A DNA stretch of 64,000 bases, from assembly GCA_029204225.1 (NCBI GenBank), contig CM055113.1:9944364-10008363 (forward strand). Reading direction: 5' to 3'. Positions 1 to 10,148 of this stretch are shown in pieces. The position numbers and the translations under genes are program-made. The stretch's first letter is position 1. Each line of letters begins with the position of its first letter. The notes under the pieces were generated by a model. That model was not told the DNA's origin. It did not search any database and saw only the letters and a program-made list of their open reading frames with translations. This DNA comes from Diphasiastrum complanatum. Lineage: Eukaryota > Streptophyta > Lycopodiopsida > Lycopodiales > Lycopodiaceae.

Positions 1-802
1 TATCTTCAATAGAAGATAGCATCTATCTTGAATGCAAGAGAAATGTGAGATGCACTACTAGCAAGCTTTCAAACCAAGTCACGAAATCAGATTCCTTACA
101 CAATGTTGGAACAGAAAATGATGTTTCACAAGAGAAGTAGCTCACTTACCTCCTGCGCACTCTACCAAGATCATTCCAGACAACCCGGACTCTAATGGCC
201 AAAGATCCTGACATGACTCTTGAGAAGGCGATAATTGACATCAAAGAAGAAGTAGAGGCTCGCGAGTACTATGATGACACAAACGAGTCAAATCATGCTC
301 TCTACAACAACAAAGAGCAATAGAAGAAGAAGTCTCAGCCTAAGATGGAGTCAGATCAGAGACAAGAGTCAACAAAAATAGGAAGATCAGGAAGGCAGAT
401 GGAAAGGAAGAAGCAAGCACAAACTGCAAGGTGGAGACAAGAAATCTTGTGTAAGATATAGACATGATGGTCACACCATTGACACATCTGGTTGAATCCA
501 AAGATAGAGTGCATACACTATCACAAGAAGGGTCATGCAACCATGGATTACTATCAAAATCCAAGAAACAAAAAAGCACAAACAAAAGGAAGAACTCCAA
601 CAATTCATACTACGTAGAGGAACCAGAATCCTCAAAGATGGCTAAAGAAAGAGTCAACAAAAATCCAACTGGCGCTGATGTGTGTGCCACATCACAAGCT
701 AATATACAAGAAGTAATTCTTGATTCAGGATCTATGTCGCATTTTGTGACAACAAAGCAAATGGTTACTGATTTTCAAAAACAAATTTCTCCAGATATAT
801 AA
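1..802 (+). pseudogene. Cop1 gag C-terminal part and protease start (broken)
   Basis: The first 350 bases match Cop2 gag around 5100-5260 (RSF.TTRTL, then EVEARE.YDD), so this is the end of the capsid domain. A zinc-knuckle region lies near 470-560, but its cysteines read as tyrosine (IHYHKKGHATMDYY against Cop2 CIHCHKWDHVVVDC), which would abolish zinc binding. The aspartic-protease signature follows at about 720-740 (LDSGSMSHF) with the catalytic D-S-G kept. The frame stops at 800. In-frame stops and shifts show that no Gag-Pol could be made. The rest of the protease and the N-terminal integrase are deleted before 833. Confidence 0.8.
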
Positions 803-832
803 TTCTAGGAGATGGTTCTAGACATCAAGTAA

Positions 833-1483
833 GTGGAACAGACACACTATTGTTGTGAACGCCAATGGAAACTACGAAGCGATAGAGATAGAGAGTACGT
901 CTCCAAATGGTTTGCAAAATTTTGTACAAGTCGGGTTATTCTTCATTTGAAGACAATAGCATATACACCACAACATAATGGTGTTGCAAAGAGGAGAAAT
1001 CGAACTCTCGTAAAAACTACAAGATGCATGACAGCCTATTCAAAGGCATCTAAATGGCTATGGGCTGAGGCAGTAGTTATAGCCAATTACTTGCAAAATA
1101 GGACAAGAAAATTTGGCATTCCCTATACTACTCCACATGAAATATGGTGGGGCAACAAGCCAAATCTGGCTCATGTGCGCATCGTTGAGTGTATAGCATA
1201 TGCACACATACCAGATAAAAAAAGAAAGATATTAGATGAAAAGGTGGAGCAGGGTTTCCTTGTAGGCTATGATGTACATTCCTCATATTATAGGATTTAC
1301 ATGCCTAAGAAAGCTAGGCTAGTTGCAAAAGGTTTTTCATTGAAATATGGTATTGATTACACTAAAATATTTTCTCCTGTTTTCAAGCATACATCTATAT
1401 GTCTATTGAGCTCTATATGGATCAACCACCAGGATTTACATGTAAATCATTTGCTTAGTATGCCTACCAGATGCATAAAATAA
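833..1483 (+). pseudogene. Cop1 integrase core fused in frame to reverse transcriptase by deletion
   Basis: This open frame of 216 codons begins inside the integrase core (RSDRDREY, the second catalytic Asp region) and runs through the stretch that normally carries the catalytic Glu (NGVAKRRN, where the Glu is now Lys). It continues to the GFLVGYD and SSYYRIYMP region near the integrase C-terminus. It then jumps straight to KARLVAKGFS, the start of the RT palm. Against Cop2 (about 6815 to 7378) roughly 560 bases of linker are missing, yet the frame is kept. After HTSI a second, smaller deletion removes the RT segment that holds the first catalytic Asp, and the frame is lost. Confidence 0.85.
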
Positions 1484-2157
1484 TCTATGGATTGAAATAT
1501 TTTTCCAGGCAATGGTACAAGAAGATGGATCATGCTCTTAGATCCTTGGGTTTCCAACCCTTAATGGCTAATTATAATGTCTATGTGAAAGTCATGGATG
1601 GAGAAATGATCATCATCAGTGTCTATGTAGATGACACACTGATCCTATCAAGACATGATAAGCTGATTGCACAAGTGAAGGGAGATATTTCCAAGCACTT
1701 TGAAATATCAGACCTAGGAGAAGCAAAATTCTACTTGGGATTGTAGATTGACAGAGACCTTGACAACGGTAGACTGTATCTACACCAATCAAGGTACATT
1801 CAGAAAATTATTGATGATTTTCATATGACAGACTGCAAAGGAGTAAATACTCCAATGGTTCCTGGTACAATTCTTACCAACCAAGACTGTCCGAAAAACC
1901 AAGAATACTAGGAAGCATTGCTCAATAAGCCTTATCGAAGGTTGATTGGTTCTTTGATGTACTTGGTAGGTAATAAATGGCCGGACATTGCCTACGTAGT
2001 GTTCAAACTGAGCCAATTCAACATTAATCCAGGTCCTGTGCTCTGGAATATTGTCAAGAGAATCCTACAGTACCTGCAGCATACAAAAATATTTGGGCTT
2101 TACTATTCACGAGAAGCGAAATTTCAAGTGAAGTCCTACAGCGATGCAAGCTAGGCG
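1484..2157 (+). pseudogene. Cop1 reverse transcriptase C-terminal half and RNase H start (broken)
   Basis: The frame reads IYGLK, then the YVDDT active-site box (near 1630), DLGEAKFYLGL and, after stops at 1744 and 1909, PYRRLIGSLMYL and the connection to RNase H ending YSDAS. YVDD keeps both catalytic aspartates. Three stop codons (near 1744, 1909, 2152) interrupt an otherwise single frame, as expected for point decay rather than rearrangement. The domain order and the DLGEA.YLGL motif are diagnostic of Ty1/copia Pol. Confidence 0.85.
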
Positions 2158-2162
2158 GATCC

Positions 2163-2552
2163 ATGAAAGATGACTGCAAAAGCATTTCAAGAGGATGCAC
2201 TATAGCAGCAAATGCAGCTATTCTCTGGGTCAGTAAGAAGCAGACCATAACTGGCCAATCACCCTATGAAGCAAAATATGTTGTTGCGACCAAGATAGAA
2301 CTGACATGGCTCAAACAATTCCTAGATGGACTGGGAGAGAACATCAACGAGCCACTGATTTTCTATATGGATAATACATTTGCTATACATCTGACAAAAG
2401 ATCTTGTGTTTCATTCCAGAATGAAACACATCGAGATTAAGCATCATCTAATTAGGAATCTGGTTGACAGAGACAAGCTGAAGACATTGTTCACTCCAAC
2501 TAAGCATATGATAGCTAACATATTCACAAAGAAGACAATGTTTGAAAGGTAG
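2163..2552 (+). pseudogene. Cop1 RNase H domain
   Basis: This 129-codon block carries the copia RNase H motifs: KSISRGCT, WVSKKQTI, the EAKY active-site Glu region, YMDNT with the catalytic Asp, and SRMKHIEIKHHLIR near the end. It closes with the IANIFTK motif that ends nearly all copia Pol proteins. It is separated from the RT by one stop codon. The polypurine tract TTTGAGAGGGAG follows at about 2585-2596 and marks the start of the LTR. Confidence 0.85.
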
Positions 2553-2597
2553 AGAGCAAGCCTGGGAATCACAAAAATATCCGCTTTGAGAGGGAGT

Positions 2598-3309
2598 TGA
2601 AGAAACTTATGATTTCTTATGTCAAAGCATTTGAATTTTGTGTTTCGCCAGCTCGGAAGCCCTAAGATAAACTTTTGAAGCCTTTCTTCGACTTTCTTGC
2701 ATTTTTTGGATTTTTGTAAAAGTCATAAAATATGACAGTCTGCATATTTACACTGAGTTTTGCACAGTTCACATTCTTCAACTTTTAGCGACGAAGTCAA
2801 AATATGACTCAACACTTGGCTTCGCTGACTTTTGCATTCTTCAGCTTTTTTGAAAAGCCGAACTTTGTTGTTCACATGCCTTCACAGTTGTTCCAGCACT
2901 CTCATTTTTCAAATTTTGCGACATCGCCTTTTCGCAGTTTTTGCATTTTTGAATCAGCGCGTGAATGGGCAACGTGAGCGGCAGAATGCAACTAAGGCAC
3001 GAAAGATAGCAACAGTCAACTAGAAGCTATTAGAATTAACATAAGACTTCTTTTGATTACCACAGATTGGACTAGTCATCTCTCATGCGGATTAGATTTA
3101 TCAATCTCTTCGTTCTCTAAATCTAGGAACAACTAGATAGATCTCTACTCTCATAGTAAGTAGATATGAGAGGTGGTACATGGAGAGAAAGATGCACAAC
3201 AGTAAAGTGCAGATACACAGAAGATAGAGGTAGGATTGTGTGTGCTATCAGTAGCTAGTTATGTTAGAAAGTGTCAAGGCTATAGCCCTTGCACAACACT
3301 CTCGGACAC
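2598..3309 (+). repeat. Cop1 3' LTR (right limit approximate)
   Basis: It starts TGAAGAAAC directly after the polypurine tract, as does the Cop5 LTR at 50295. It holds short TCG-rich motifs (GCGACATCGCC, TCGCAG) of the kind seen in the U3 of the other families here. No second LTR is in the window, so the end near 3309 (GGACACA) is inferred from a CA just before the SINE-like unit. Confidence 0.55.
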
Positions 3310-3310
3310 A

Positions 3311-3500
3311 AATGGATGGGTAGCTCAATGGTAGAGCACCAGAATGGGGGAGGTCCTAGGTTCCTAGCCTGACCACACACACCAAGTGTAAAAACTTTTT
3401 ACAAGTTACTCATGAGAGAGCGTAACTCTCTTGTTGTGACACGTTGTTTGGGATCCAAAAGCGCTCACAATTTTGATGTAAACTCTATTATGATAATATA
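3311..3500 (+). mobile_element. tRNA-derived SINE-like unit
   Basis: A PolIII A box (TAGCTCAATGGTAGAGC, 3321-3337) is followed about 22 bases later by a B box (GGTTCCTAGCC, 3359-3369), the spacing of a type-2 internal promoter. The segment cannot fold as a tRNA because the 5' and 3' acceptor arms do not pair, so a tRNA-derived SINE head fits better. The body after 3380 has no tRNA likeness, and the 3' end is uncertain. No clear target duplication was found. Confidence 0.5.
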
Positions 3501-3684
3501 TGAAATAGATGATTTCCGTCTCATATCCAATCTGTGCAACATGTGCAATCTGTGATTTCTATGATGCTTGCTTACAGTAGTTACAAGTTCTGTTGTTTTT
3601 CCAGTTGTTGAATGTTGTTAGACATTGTCTACTATTTGTTAATCAATATTAGAAATGATGTGACAATCTGTCGCTTAGAAGAGG

Positions 3685-3890
3685 TTAGATCGTTTAACTA
3701 AGTTAGTTGCTTTCATACCAATTAAGTCAACTATAAAGGCTTTTGAGTTAGCCCAGATCTTTGTTGAGAGATTATTTTAGTTGTATGGTCTGCCAAGTGA
3801 CATTGTTAGTGATAGAGATCCTAAGTTCACAGGTCACTTTTGGTCAGCAGAGTTCCATAAATTGGAAACTTCTCTGAGTTTAAGTTCTTA
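3685..3890 (+). pseudogene. Ty3/gypsy integrase catalytic core, left half, cut by Cop2
   Basis: The frame starting at 3685 reads DRLTKLVAFIP, then one stop, then LYGLPSDIVSDRDPKF and LETSLSLS. These are the conserved gypsy integrase core motifs around the second catalytic Asp (SDRDPKF). The frame ends at 3884 exactly where Cop2 begins and is taken up at 9918 as SNHPKLDGQTER, the next conserved block. It was therefore one continuous integrase before Cop2 inserted. Upstream (3500-3684) nothing codes. Confidence 0.85.
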
Positions 3891-4464
3891 TGTGTAGTAA
3901 CAATAGTAATTATTCTTCCACAGAGAACACGATGAAAGTTTGAATAAATCAAACTAATATCAGTGTCTTCAATCGAGTCTATTTTTGGTCTATGTACTAA
4001 TATAACAATATTTTCCTTGATTGAATTTGCATGCGAAAATAATACGCTGAATTAAGAGACAACTTAAGACAATTTTAGACAAACAGAAACTATTGATCAA
4101 AAAACGAATTTATAATTCTAGATCTGAATGAGTATACATTTCTTGCTATCTTATCTCACTGTTGTATCTCTGATTGAATGAGTCTGAGAGTCTCTTCAGT
4201 TTGAGTTTTTGAGATTTAGTTACAACGAGTAGTGCACATGTATTTATATTGCTACAGGACAGAAATATGCTGTAATAATTGGTAGAATACTCGTTGCAAA
4301 CAACATTGGCTTGTAAATTGAAAAGGTCAAGTAGAAAGTGGTAAGTACATTACGCATACCATCATGTTCACTGGATTGTAGCATTTTCCACATTCTGGAT
4401 CTAGATAGTTTGCTAGACCGTACCGAAAATGGTGTGCCTATGTTGTGATTTAGCTAGGACAGCA
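3891..4464 (+). repeat. Cop2 5' LTR
   Basis: It begins TGTGTAG after the target site and ends GACAGCA at 4464, directly before the primer-binding site. Bases about 4049-4260 match 9141-9350 in the 3' LTR (GACAATTTTAGACAAACAG onward). The first 150 bases do not resemble the 3' LTR start (TGTAGAACACC), so the U3 parts of the two LTRs differ. Confidence 0.65.
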
Positions 4465-4476
4465 TGGTATCAGAGC
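4465..4476 (+). other. Cop2 primer-binding site (initiator tRNA-Met)
   Basis: TGGTATCAGAGC is the complement of the 3' end of plant initiator tRNA-Met and directly follows the LTR. Two partial repeats of GGTATCAGAGC occur again within 100 bases (about 4496 and downstream). Confidence 0.9.
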
Positions 4477-4636
4477 TTCTGGAACTGATACAGTGGTATC
4501 AGAGCATACAGGATCAGAGCTGATACAGTAATATCGAAGCGAGTCAAAGTTGATATAGTGGTATCATTGCACCCCTCTCAGCATTTTCTATACATCCATC
4601 AGTAAGCCACATTTGGAGTTATTCAGAAAATAGAAG

Positions 4637-5560
4637 ATGTCGTCGATCAGCAATATTCAAGCTAAGATCACTACGATCTTGGATCTAGAAGATTCAAACT
4701 ATTTGATTTGGAAATCAAAGACTTCACTCATATTGAAGGGCGAAGGTCTATGGTAATGGGTAGAACCAATAGAGGAGAATCCAGTAGCTATTCCTGGCAA
4801 AGAACTTCGAGAATGAAATTTAAGAAATGACAAAGTTATAGCAATTATTGTGTCTTCAGTGCATGCCAATATAATGCTAGATCTTACATCAATTTCAAAC
4901 GCAAAAGATTTATGGGAAGAATTGCAAACCAAGAATGAGAGTCGATTTCGTAATCAGATCATGTTCTTGGAGGACCAATTAACTTACCTACAATGGGACG
5001 GCAAAGACCTGAACACATTCGTACAAAAGATGAACGACCTGTTTATTTCTTTGCAGAATTCTAGCACGAAAAATGCAATTTCAAAGGAAAAATAGCTTAG
5101 TTATTTTCTTCAAGCCCTACCTAGGTCGTTCCACACAACTCGAACCTTATTGGTGAAAGATGCGACAGTGACACTTCAAAAGGCAATAGACGGAGTGAAA
5201 TAGGAAGTAGAAGCTCGTGAACGCTATGACGACAATGGTAATTCCGAAAATGCTCTATTTACTTAGAAGAATAAATTCTCTAAGAAGTCTAAGTTTAAGA
5301 GGGAGCTGTCTAAAAAGAATGAGTCTAATACATTTGATCAACAATCTGGAAAACAATAGAAACATTTTGGTGATAAGAAGATCTACAACAGATGCAAAAG
5401 ATCAGATCACACAGAAGATATGTGTTGGTTAAATCCAAAGATTGAATGCATTCATTGTCATAAATGGGATCATGTAGTAGTAGACTGTTATTAGAATCCT
5501 AGAAACAAAAAGGAGCAGAATCGAAGTGAACTTTCATATTCAAACTATGTCAAAGACAAA
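4637..5560 (+). pseudogene. Cop2 gag (capsid and zinc knuckle), several stops
   Basis: The likely start is the ATG at 4637, about 160 bases after the primer site. It opens with a copia gag N-terminus (SNYLIWK-like DSNYLIWKSK). The capsid region follows (AKDLWEELQ, then FVQKMNDL), then RSFHTTRTL. A complete CCHC zinc knuckle sits at 5447-5488 (CIHCHKWDHVVVDC), the only intact one among the copia elements here. In-frame stops lie near 4756, 4816, 5092, 5202, 5266, 5359 and 5493, so no full Gag can be made. Gag would package element RNA in virus-like particles. Confidence 0.85.
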
Positions 5561-5957
5561 GCAGAATGCTCCAAGAGTAGCAAAAGATAGGATGACAAGG
5601 AACTCAGAAATTTATGTTAGAGCTGATCTATGTTGTTCAACAAATTCAATTCGAGAAGTAGTACTTGATTCAAGAGCCACCTCACATTTTGTTTCCTCAA
5701 AACAAATATTGTCTGAGTACAAGAAGACGAATTATTCGAGATTCATTATACTTGGAGATGGTTCTAAGCACGTGGTTGATGGAACTAGTGTATTATGGCT
5801 GGACAAGAATCAGGGTGACAAGAAACTAGAGGAAGTTCTCTATGTCCCTACTCTTGACAAAGATCTTCTATCCGTAGCTAAGATAGTCGATACAGGCATG
5901 TCAGTAACCTTCACAAAGAACTCTTGTAAACTGTTTGAGGAAGATTCTGAAACCTAG
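5526..5957 (+). pseudogene. Cop2 aspartic protease
   Basis: The block carries VVLDSRATSHF, where the retropepsin D-S-G/D-T-G motif has become D-S-R. Loss of that glycine should kill the enzyme. The flap and hydrophobic core follow (LGDGSKH, then EEVLYVPTLDKDLLSV), with spacing normal for copia protease. The frame ends at a stop at 5955. The domain cuts Gag-Pol in living relatives. Confidence 0.85.
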
Positions 5958-7284
5958 TTGCTAAAGCCAATAGAGAAGGAAATTTGTATCACTTGAATAT
6001 TCAAACAAGCGAATCAAACTCGGGAATCAACAGATATATCGTGGCACAAGAGGCAATGTCACATGAACATGGAAGCCTTGTACCAAGCCAACAAAAGTCA
6101 GAGAATTGAAGGAGTCGAAATTAAAAGTAGAGATATTTGAACTACCTGCGGATCCTGTCTTAAAGGCAAGATGACTAGAACCCCTTTCAGTAAGGATGTT
6201 TATAAAGCAACTAAGGTACTTGAAGTTGTGCATTCAGATATTTGTGAACCATTCAGAGTATTGTCGTTGGGTGATGCAAAGTACTTCATTACATTTATTG
6301 ATGACTTCATCAAGTTCGTTGTGGTATACTTTATATGTATAAAATTTAAAGCTTTCGAGAAATTCGTTGAGTATACGAATTACGCTGAGAAGCAGACAGA
6401 CAATAAGTTGAAGCAGATTCGCACAGATTGTGGAAGTGAGTACATTTCCAAATTCAAGGCTTACTGTACTGATTGAAGTATTATGCATACGAAGACTTCA
6501 TCATACACACCTCATCACAATGAAATAGCTGAACGAAGGAATGGCTCATGCGAAAGCACTAAAACAGTTGTGGACAGAAGTAGTGGCTACATCAAATTAT
6601 CTTCAAAATCGTATTCTGAAATCTCAAATACCGGATAAAACTCCTCATGAGATATGGTGGAAGTCGAAGCCAAATCTTGCACATGTTCGGACATTTGGAT
6701 GTCCAGTGTATATGCACATACCAGATAAGCTGAGAAAGAAACTCGTTGAAAAGACAAAACAAGATTTTCTGATAGGATTCGAGTTACATTCGTCATATTA
6801 TCGTGTCTATGTACCCGAAACTGGCAGAATAAAAGTTGTTCGATATGTTAAATTTGATGAATCGAAATACATAGCAAACAATGATATAGTCGGCTATGAA
6901 ATTCTCAAAAAGTATTATCAGCTACCAATGACGATAGAAGTAAAACAAGTAGAAGATGAAAGAGAATTACCAGAGTCAGAGAGAGTTCAAGATCGAGTAT
7001 TTGATAGACTCGAATCACCAGTTCGAATTCCAGCAGAAAAGGTCGAATCAGAATCTAACTCGAAACCTGTAGAATTGAACTTGAAACCACCTGTGAGAAG
7101 ATCTAACAGACAACAAAAATCACCAGAAAGGTATGGTCAGGATGTTTTTAATACAGCCATCAAATTTTGTGGTTTCTCTAACGAACTTCAAACATTCGAG
7201 GAAGCTATTGATGGACTAGATAAAGATCGTTGGATTCAAGCAATGGAGGACAAAATGTCATCCATGCATAAGGACAATGAATGA
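5958..7284 (+). pseudogene. Cop2 integrase
   Basis: The HHCC zinc-binding part is visible (WHKRQCHMN, then CGSCLKGK after one stop). All three acidic catalytic positions remain: VHSDI, RTDCGSEY and NEIAERRN. A stop interrupts the core at 6474, and about 30 bases are missing after ERRNG near 6540. The C-terminal part (WWKSKPNLAHVRTFGCP, SSYYRVYVP) is open from 6541 to 7284 and ends in an acidic, variable linker before the RT. It would insert element cDNA into the genome. Confidence 0.85.
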
Positions 7285-8056
7285 ACACTTGCACCTATAC
7301 CTAATGGTAGAAAACCAGTCAAATGCAAGTGGATCTACAAGATCAAAAGAGGTCCTGATGGAGAAAACATCAAATACAAGGCAAGGTTAGTTGCTAAAGG
7401 ATTTTCACAGAAGTATGGGATCGACTACATTGATACTATTCTCACCGGTAGTCAAACATACATCAATTCGTTTGTTATTCTCGTATGCAGTGGCTCATGA
7501 TCTAAAAATCCATATTGTGGATGAGAAGACTGCTTTCTTGCACGCAGAATTGGAAGAAGACTTATTCATGGACCAACCACTTGGTTTTGTAAGCCAAGGA
7601 TATCCAGAATACGGATGTCACATGAATAAAAGCATTTATGGTCTGAAACAAGTAGCAAGACAATGGTTTAGAAAGAAGGACGAAGCACTACGTTTCCTAG
7701 GATTCAAACCTCTATTTGTTGAATCAAATGTCTATATCAAGCATGTCCAAATTGAAATAGTCATTTTAGCTGTCTATGTTGATGACACGCTTATCTTCTC
7801 AAGAAGAGATAAGTTAATTTCAGATGTCAAAAGAGAAACTTCTGAAATATTTGAGATCGCTGACCTAGGAGAAGCAAAAATCTATCTAGGCTTGCAGATT
7901 CAAAGAGACTTTGAAGGTGGTAACCAACAAAAGTACACTCAAAAGATCATTGAAGACTTCAACATGCTCGAATGCAAAGGTGTGCATACTCCCATGATAC
8001 ATGGAATAATACTGAGCAAGGCAGATTGTCCGCAGACTCTCGAGGAAGAGGAATGA
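7285..8056 (+). pseudogene. Cop2 reverse transcriptase
   Basis: After the stop at 7282 the RT starts with KCKWIYKIK and KARLVAKGFS, has a single frameshift near 7438, and continues with FSPVVKHTSI, DEKTAFL, IYGLKQVARQW and the active-site box YVDDTLI (near 7780). DLGEAKIYLGLQIQ and CKGVHTPM follow. The YVDD aspartates are kept. It is the best preserved domain of this element, and one frameshift and the flanking stops suffice to disable it. Confidence 0.85.
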
Positions 8057-8662
8057 ATGGGCAAAACACCCTGTCGTAGGCTGATTGGACCATTGTTATA
8101 TCTAGCAGACAACACCAGACCTAATATAGCGTTTACTACAATATCTCCAGGAAACGAAAGACTATGGACTGTATTATTCAAAGAAAGCTGGATTTCACAT
8201 CAAATTTTATAGTGACGCAAGCTGGGCATCCATGAAGGATGATAGCAAAAGTAGTTTAGGAGGTTGTACTCTAGTATCTATCGTAGCCATACTCTGAATA
8301 AGCAAGAAGCAAACAATAGTAGCTCAATCTTCTTGTGAAGCAAAATATGTAGCAGCAGCCAAGATGGCAAACGACTTAATCTGGATCAAACAGATGTTGG
8401 AAGGATTTGATGAATCTATTTCTGAACCTTATGTCTTGTTAATGGATAACACTTCAGCAATCTATCTTACAAAAGATTCTGTATTTCATAGCTATCAAGT
8501 ATCATGTTATTCAGGACTTAGTTGAGAAGAAGATATTGAAGACAGTCTTCATACCCACAGAGAAAATGACAGCTGATATCTTTACAAAGCCACTCAGTAA
8601 AGCTCTATTTGAGAAGAAGCGAAGAAGACTGGGGTTAATCCAACTGCCCACTTTGAGAGGGA
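8057..8662 (+). pseudogene. Cop2 RNase H and polypurine tract
   Basis: The frame shows LIGPLLYL, a gap, then YSDASW, SSLGGCT-like text, SKKQTIVAQSSCEAKY and LMDNTSAIYL. It loses the SKHIEI block by a small deletion near 8490 and ends with TADIFTKPL. The polypurine tract CTTTGAGAGGGAG runs to about 8663, immediately before the LTR. The tail is unusually well preserved next to the broken centre. Confidence 0.8.
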
Positions 8663-8664
8663 GC

Positions 8665-9915
8665 TGTAGAACACCTGATCAAACAGATCTTGATTTTACT
8701 AACAAGGTGCGTAGTTTACTTGACAAAGGATGAGAAACGAACGCGAACTCAAAATATTTCTATTCATGATCAACCTTGAAGGATTCGAAAAATTTATCTT
8801 GCTTGATACTCGAAAGATTCTCAAAACAGTTTCTTGTAGAAGCTCATGGTTTTTCTTGTTGAAGCTCGAAAGATTCATGAATAGAAAGATGTGGCAAAAT
8901 TGTCGCGAACAATTTGCGAAATATTATGACTCTACTTCAAGCTCAAAGACTGTCATATGTCGCGAACAATTCGCGAAAGACGAAAATATCACGAAGAGAC
9001 AAGTGTCGCGAACAATTCGTGAAACATGAAGCTGTAACAAAGAGACAGACTGTCGTGAACAGAAATTATTTGACCTTGAAAATAGAGCGTCTATTTTAAT
9101 ATCAACCATCATAAACAGTTAGATCTACTGTGAAATATGCGGATTAAGAGAAAACTTAAGGCAATTTTAGACAAACAGAAACTATTGATCAAAAAACAAA
9201 TTTATAATTCTGAATCTGAATCAGTATACATTTATTGTTGTCTTATCTCGTTGTTGTGTCTCTGATTGAATGAGTCTGAGAGTCTCTTTAGTTTGAGTTT
9301 CTGAGAGTGTTACAACGAGTAGTGCACATGTATTCATATTGCTACATGACAGGTCTTTTGGCCAATTTATAGGTCTTTTGGCCTTTTAATTCTGTAATAG
9401 TAGATCTAACCGTTTACGACGGTTGATATTCAAATAAACGTTCTATTTTCAGGGTCGGAAATTTTTTTGTTCGTGAACTGTTCGCGACAGTCTGTCTCTT
9501 CATTACAGCTCTGTGTTTTGCGAATTATTCGCAACACTTGTCTCTTCACAACATTTTCATCTTTCGCAAATTGTTATATGACAGATGTTTTTGTCTTTGA
9601 GCTTGAAGTAAAATCAGAATATTTCGCAAATTGTTTGCGACAATTTTGCGACATCTGAGGTTTGAACAAAAAACAAAATATTTCACGACAAGATTCTGTT
9701 CACGAATCTTTCGAGCTTCAACAAGAAAAACCACGAGCTTCTACAAGGAACTATTTCACGAATCTTTTGAGTATCAAGCAAGATAAATTTCGCGAATCCT
9801 TCGAGGTTGATCACGAAAAAAAATGTTTCGAGTTCGCATTCATTTCTCATCCTTTGTCAAGTAAACTGCGCAATTTGTTACTAGAATTGAGATTTGTCTG
9901 ATCAGGTGTTCTACA
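8665..9915 (+). repeat. Cop2 3' LTR as a 1.25-kb palindrome
   Basis: The left arm (8665 to about 9133) starts TGTAGAACACCTGATCA. The right arm (about 9385 to 9915) is its reverse complement and ends TGATCAGGTGTTCTACA. By eye the arms match at nearly nine bases in ten, mostly differing at CpG-type sites, and the right arm carries about 40 extra bases. The spacer of about 250 bases holds the part shared with the 5' LTR (9141-9350) and a doubled TCTTTTGGCC. Each arm repeats TCGCGAACAATTCGCGAA-like motifs about three times. Confidence 0.85.
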
Positions 9916-10089
9916 TTCTAATCATCCTAAATTAGATGGCCAAACAGAAAGGACTAATCAAACTATGGAAGATATTTTGAGAGCTGGTGGTTTGTTGCAT
10001 CCGTTAGATATTTCTGATAATAGACTGGAAAGCATATCTATGGATTTTGTAGTTGGACTTCCTAAGAAATATCATGTCCATGACCAGTA
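9916..10089 (+). pseudogene. Ty3/gypsy integrase, right half, followed by an upstream block out of order
   Basis: SNHPKLDGQTERTNQTMED continues the integrase core cut at 3884. Directly after ILRA comes GLLHPLDIS, then SMDFVVGLPKKYH, a block that in gypsy integrases stands before the catalytic core (before DRLTK at 3685). The fragment is thus circularly permuted. The frame ends with a stop at 10088. Nothing of the gypsy RT or LTRs is adjacent. Confidence 0.8.
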
Positions 10090-10148
10090 ATACATAGGAT
10101 TCAGTAAACTCCTACTCTTGGATACACGGTATTCTAGCGAAGCAAACT

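Larger units (their letters stand above)
1..3309 (+). mobile_element. Cop1: degenerate Ty1/copia retrotransposon, left end outside window
   Basis: The order gag, protease, integrase, reverse transcriptase, RNase H, polypurine tract, LTR is that of Ty1/copia elements. The window opens inside gag, so the 5' LTR is missing. The coding region holds several stops, at least two deletions and frame changes, so it is dead. Cop2 and Cop5 are relatives: the same phrases recur, such as PYRRLIGSLMYL before RNase H and the start of the LTR after GAGAGRGAG. The right limit is approximate, because the LTR end was placed only at a CA near 3309, just before a SINE-like unit. Confidence 0.85.
3891..9915 (+). 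mobile_element. Cop2: Ty1/copia element inserted in a gypsy integrase
   Basis: The left boundary is TTCTTA|TGTGTAG and the right boundary TTCTACA|TTCTA. The imperfect duplicated TTCT(T)A and the gypsy reading frame that resumes across the gap fix both ends. Inside, the order 5' LTR, primer site, gag, protease, integrase, RT, RNase H, polypurine tract and 3' LTR is complete, though every gene is interrupted. The right LTR is abnormal: a long inverted repeat that ends with the inverse of its own start (see 8665-9915). Confidence 0.8.

Noticed and set aside
3311-3383. tRNA gene
   Set aside because: A and B boxes are present, but the acceptor arms do not pair and no anticodon stem forms, so a SINE head fits better.
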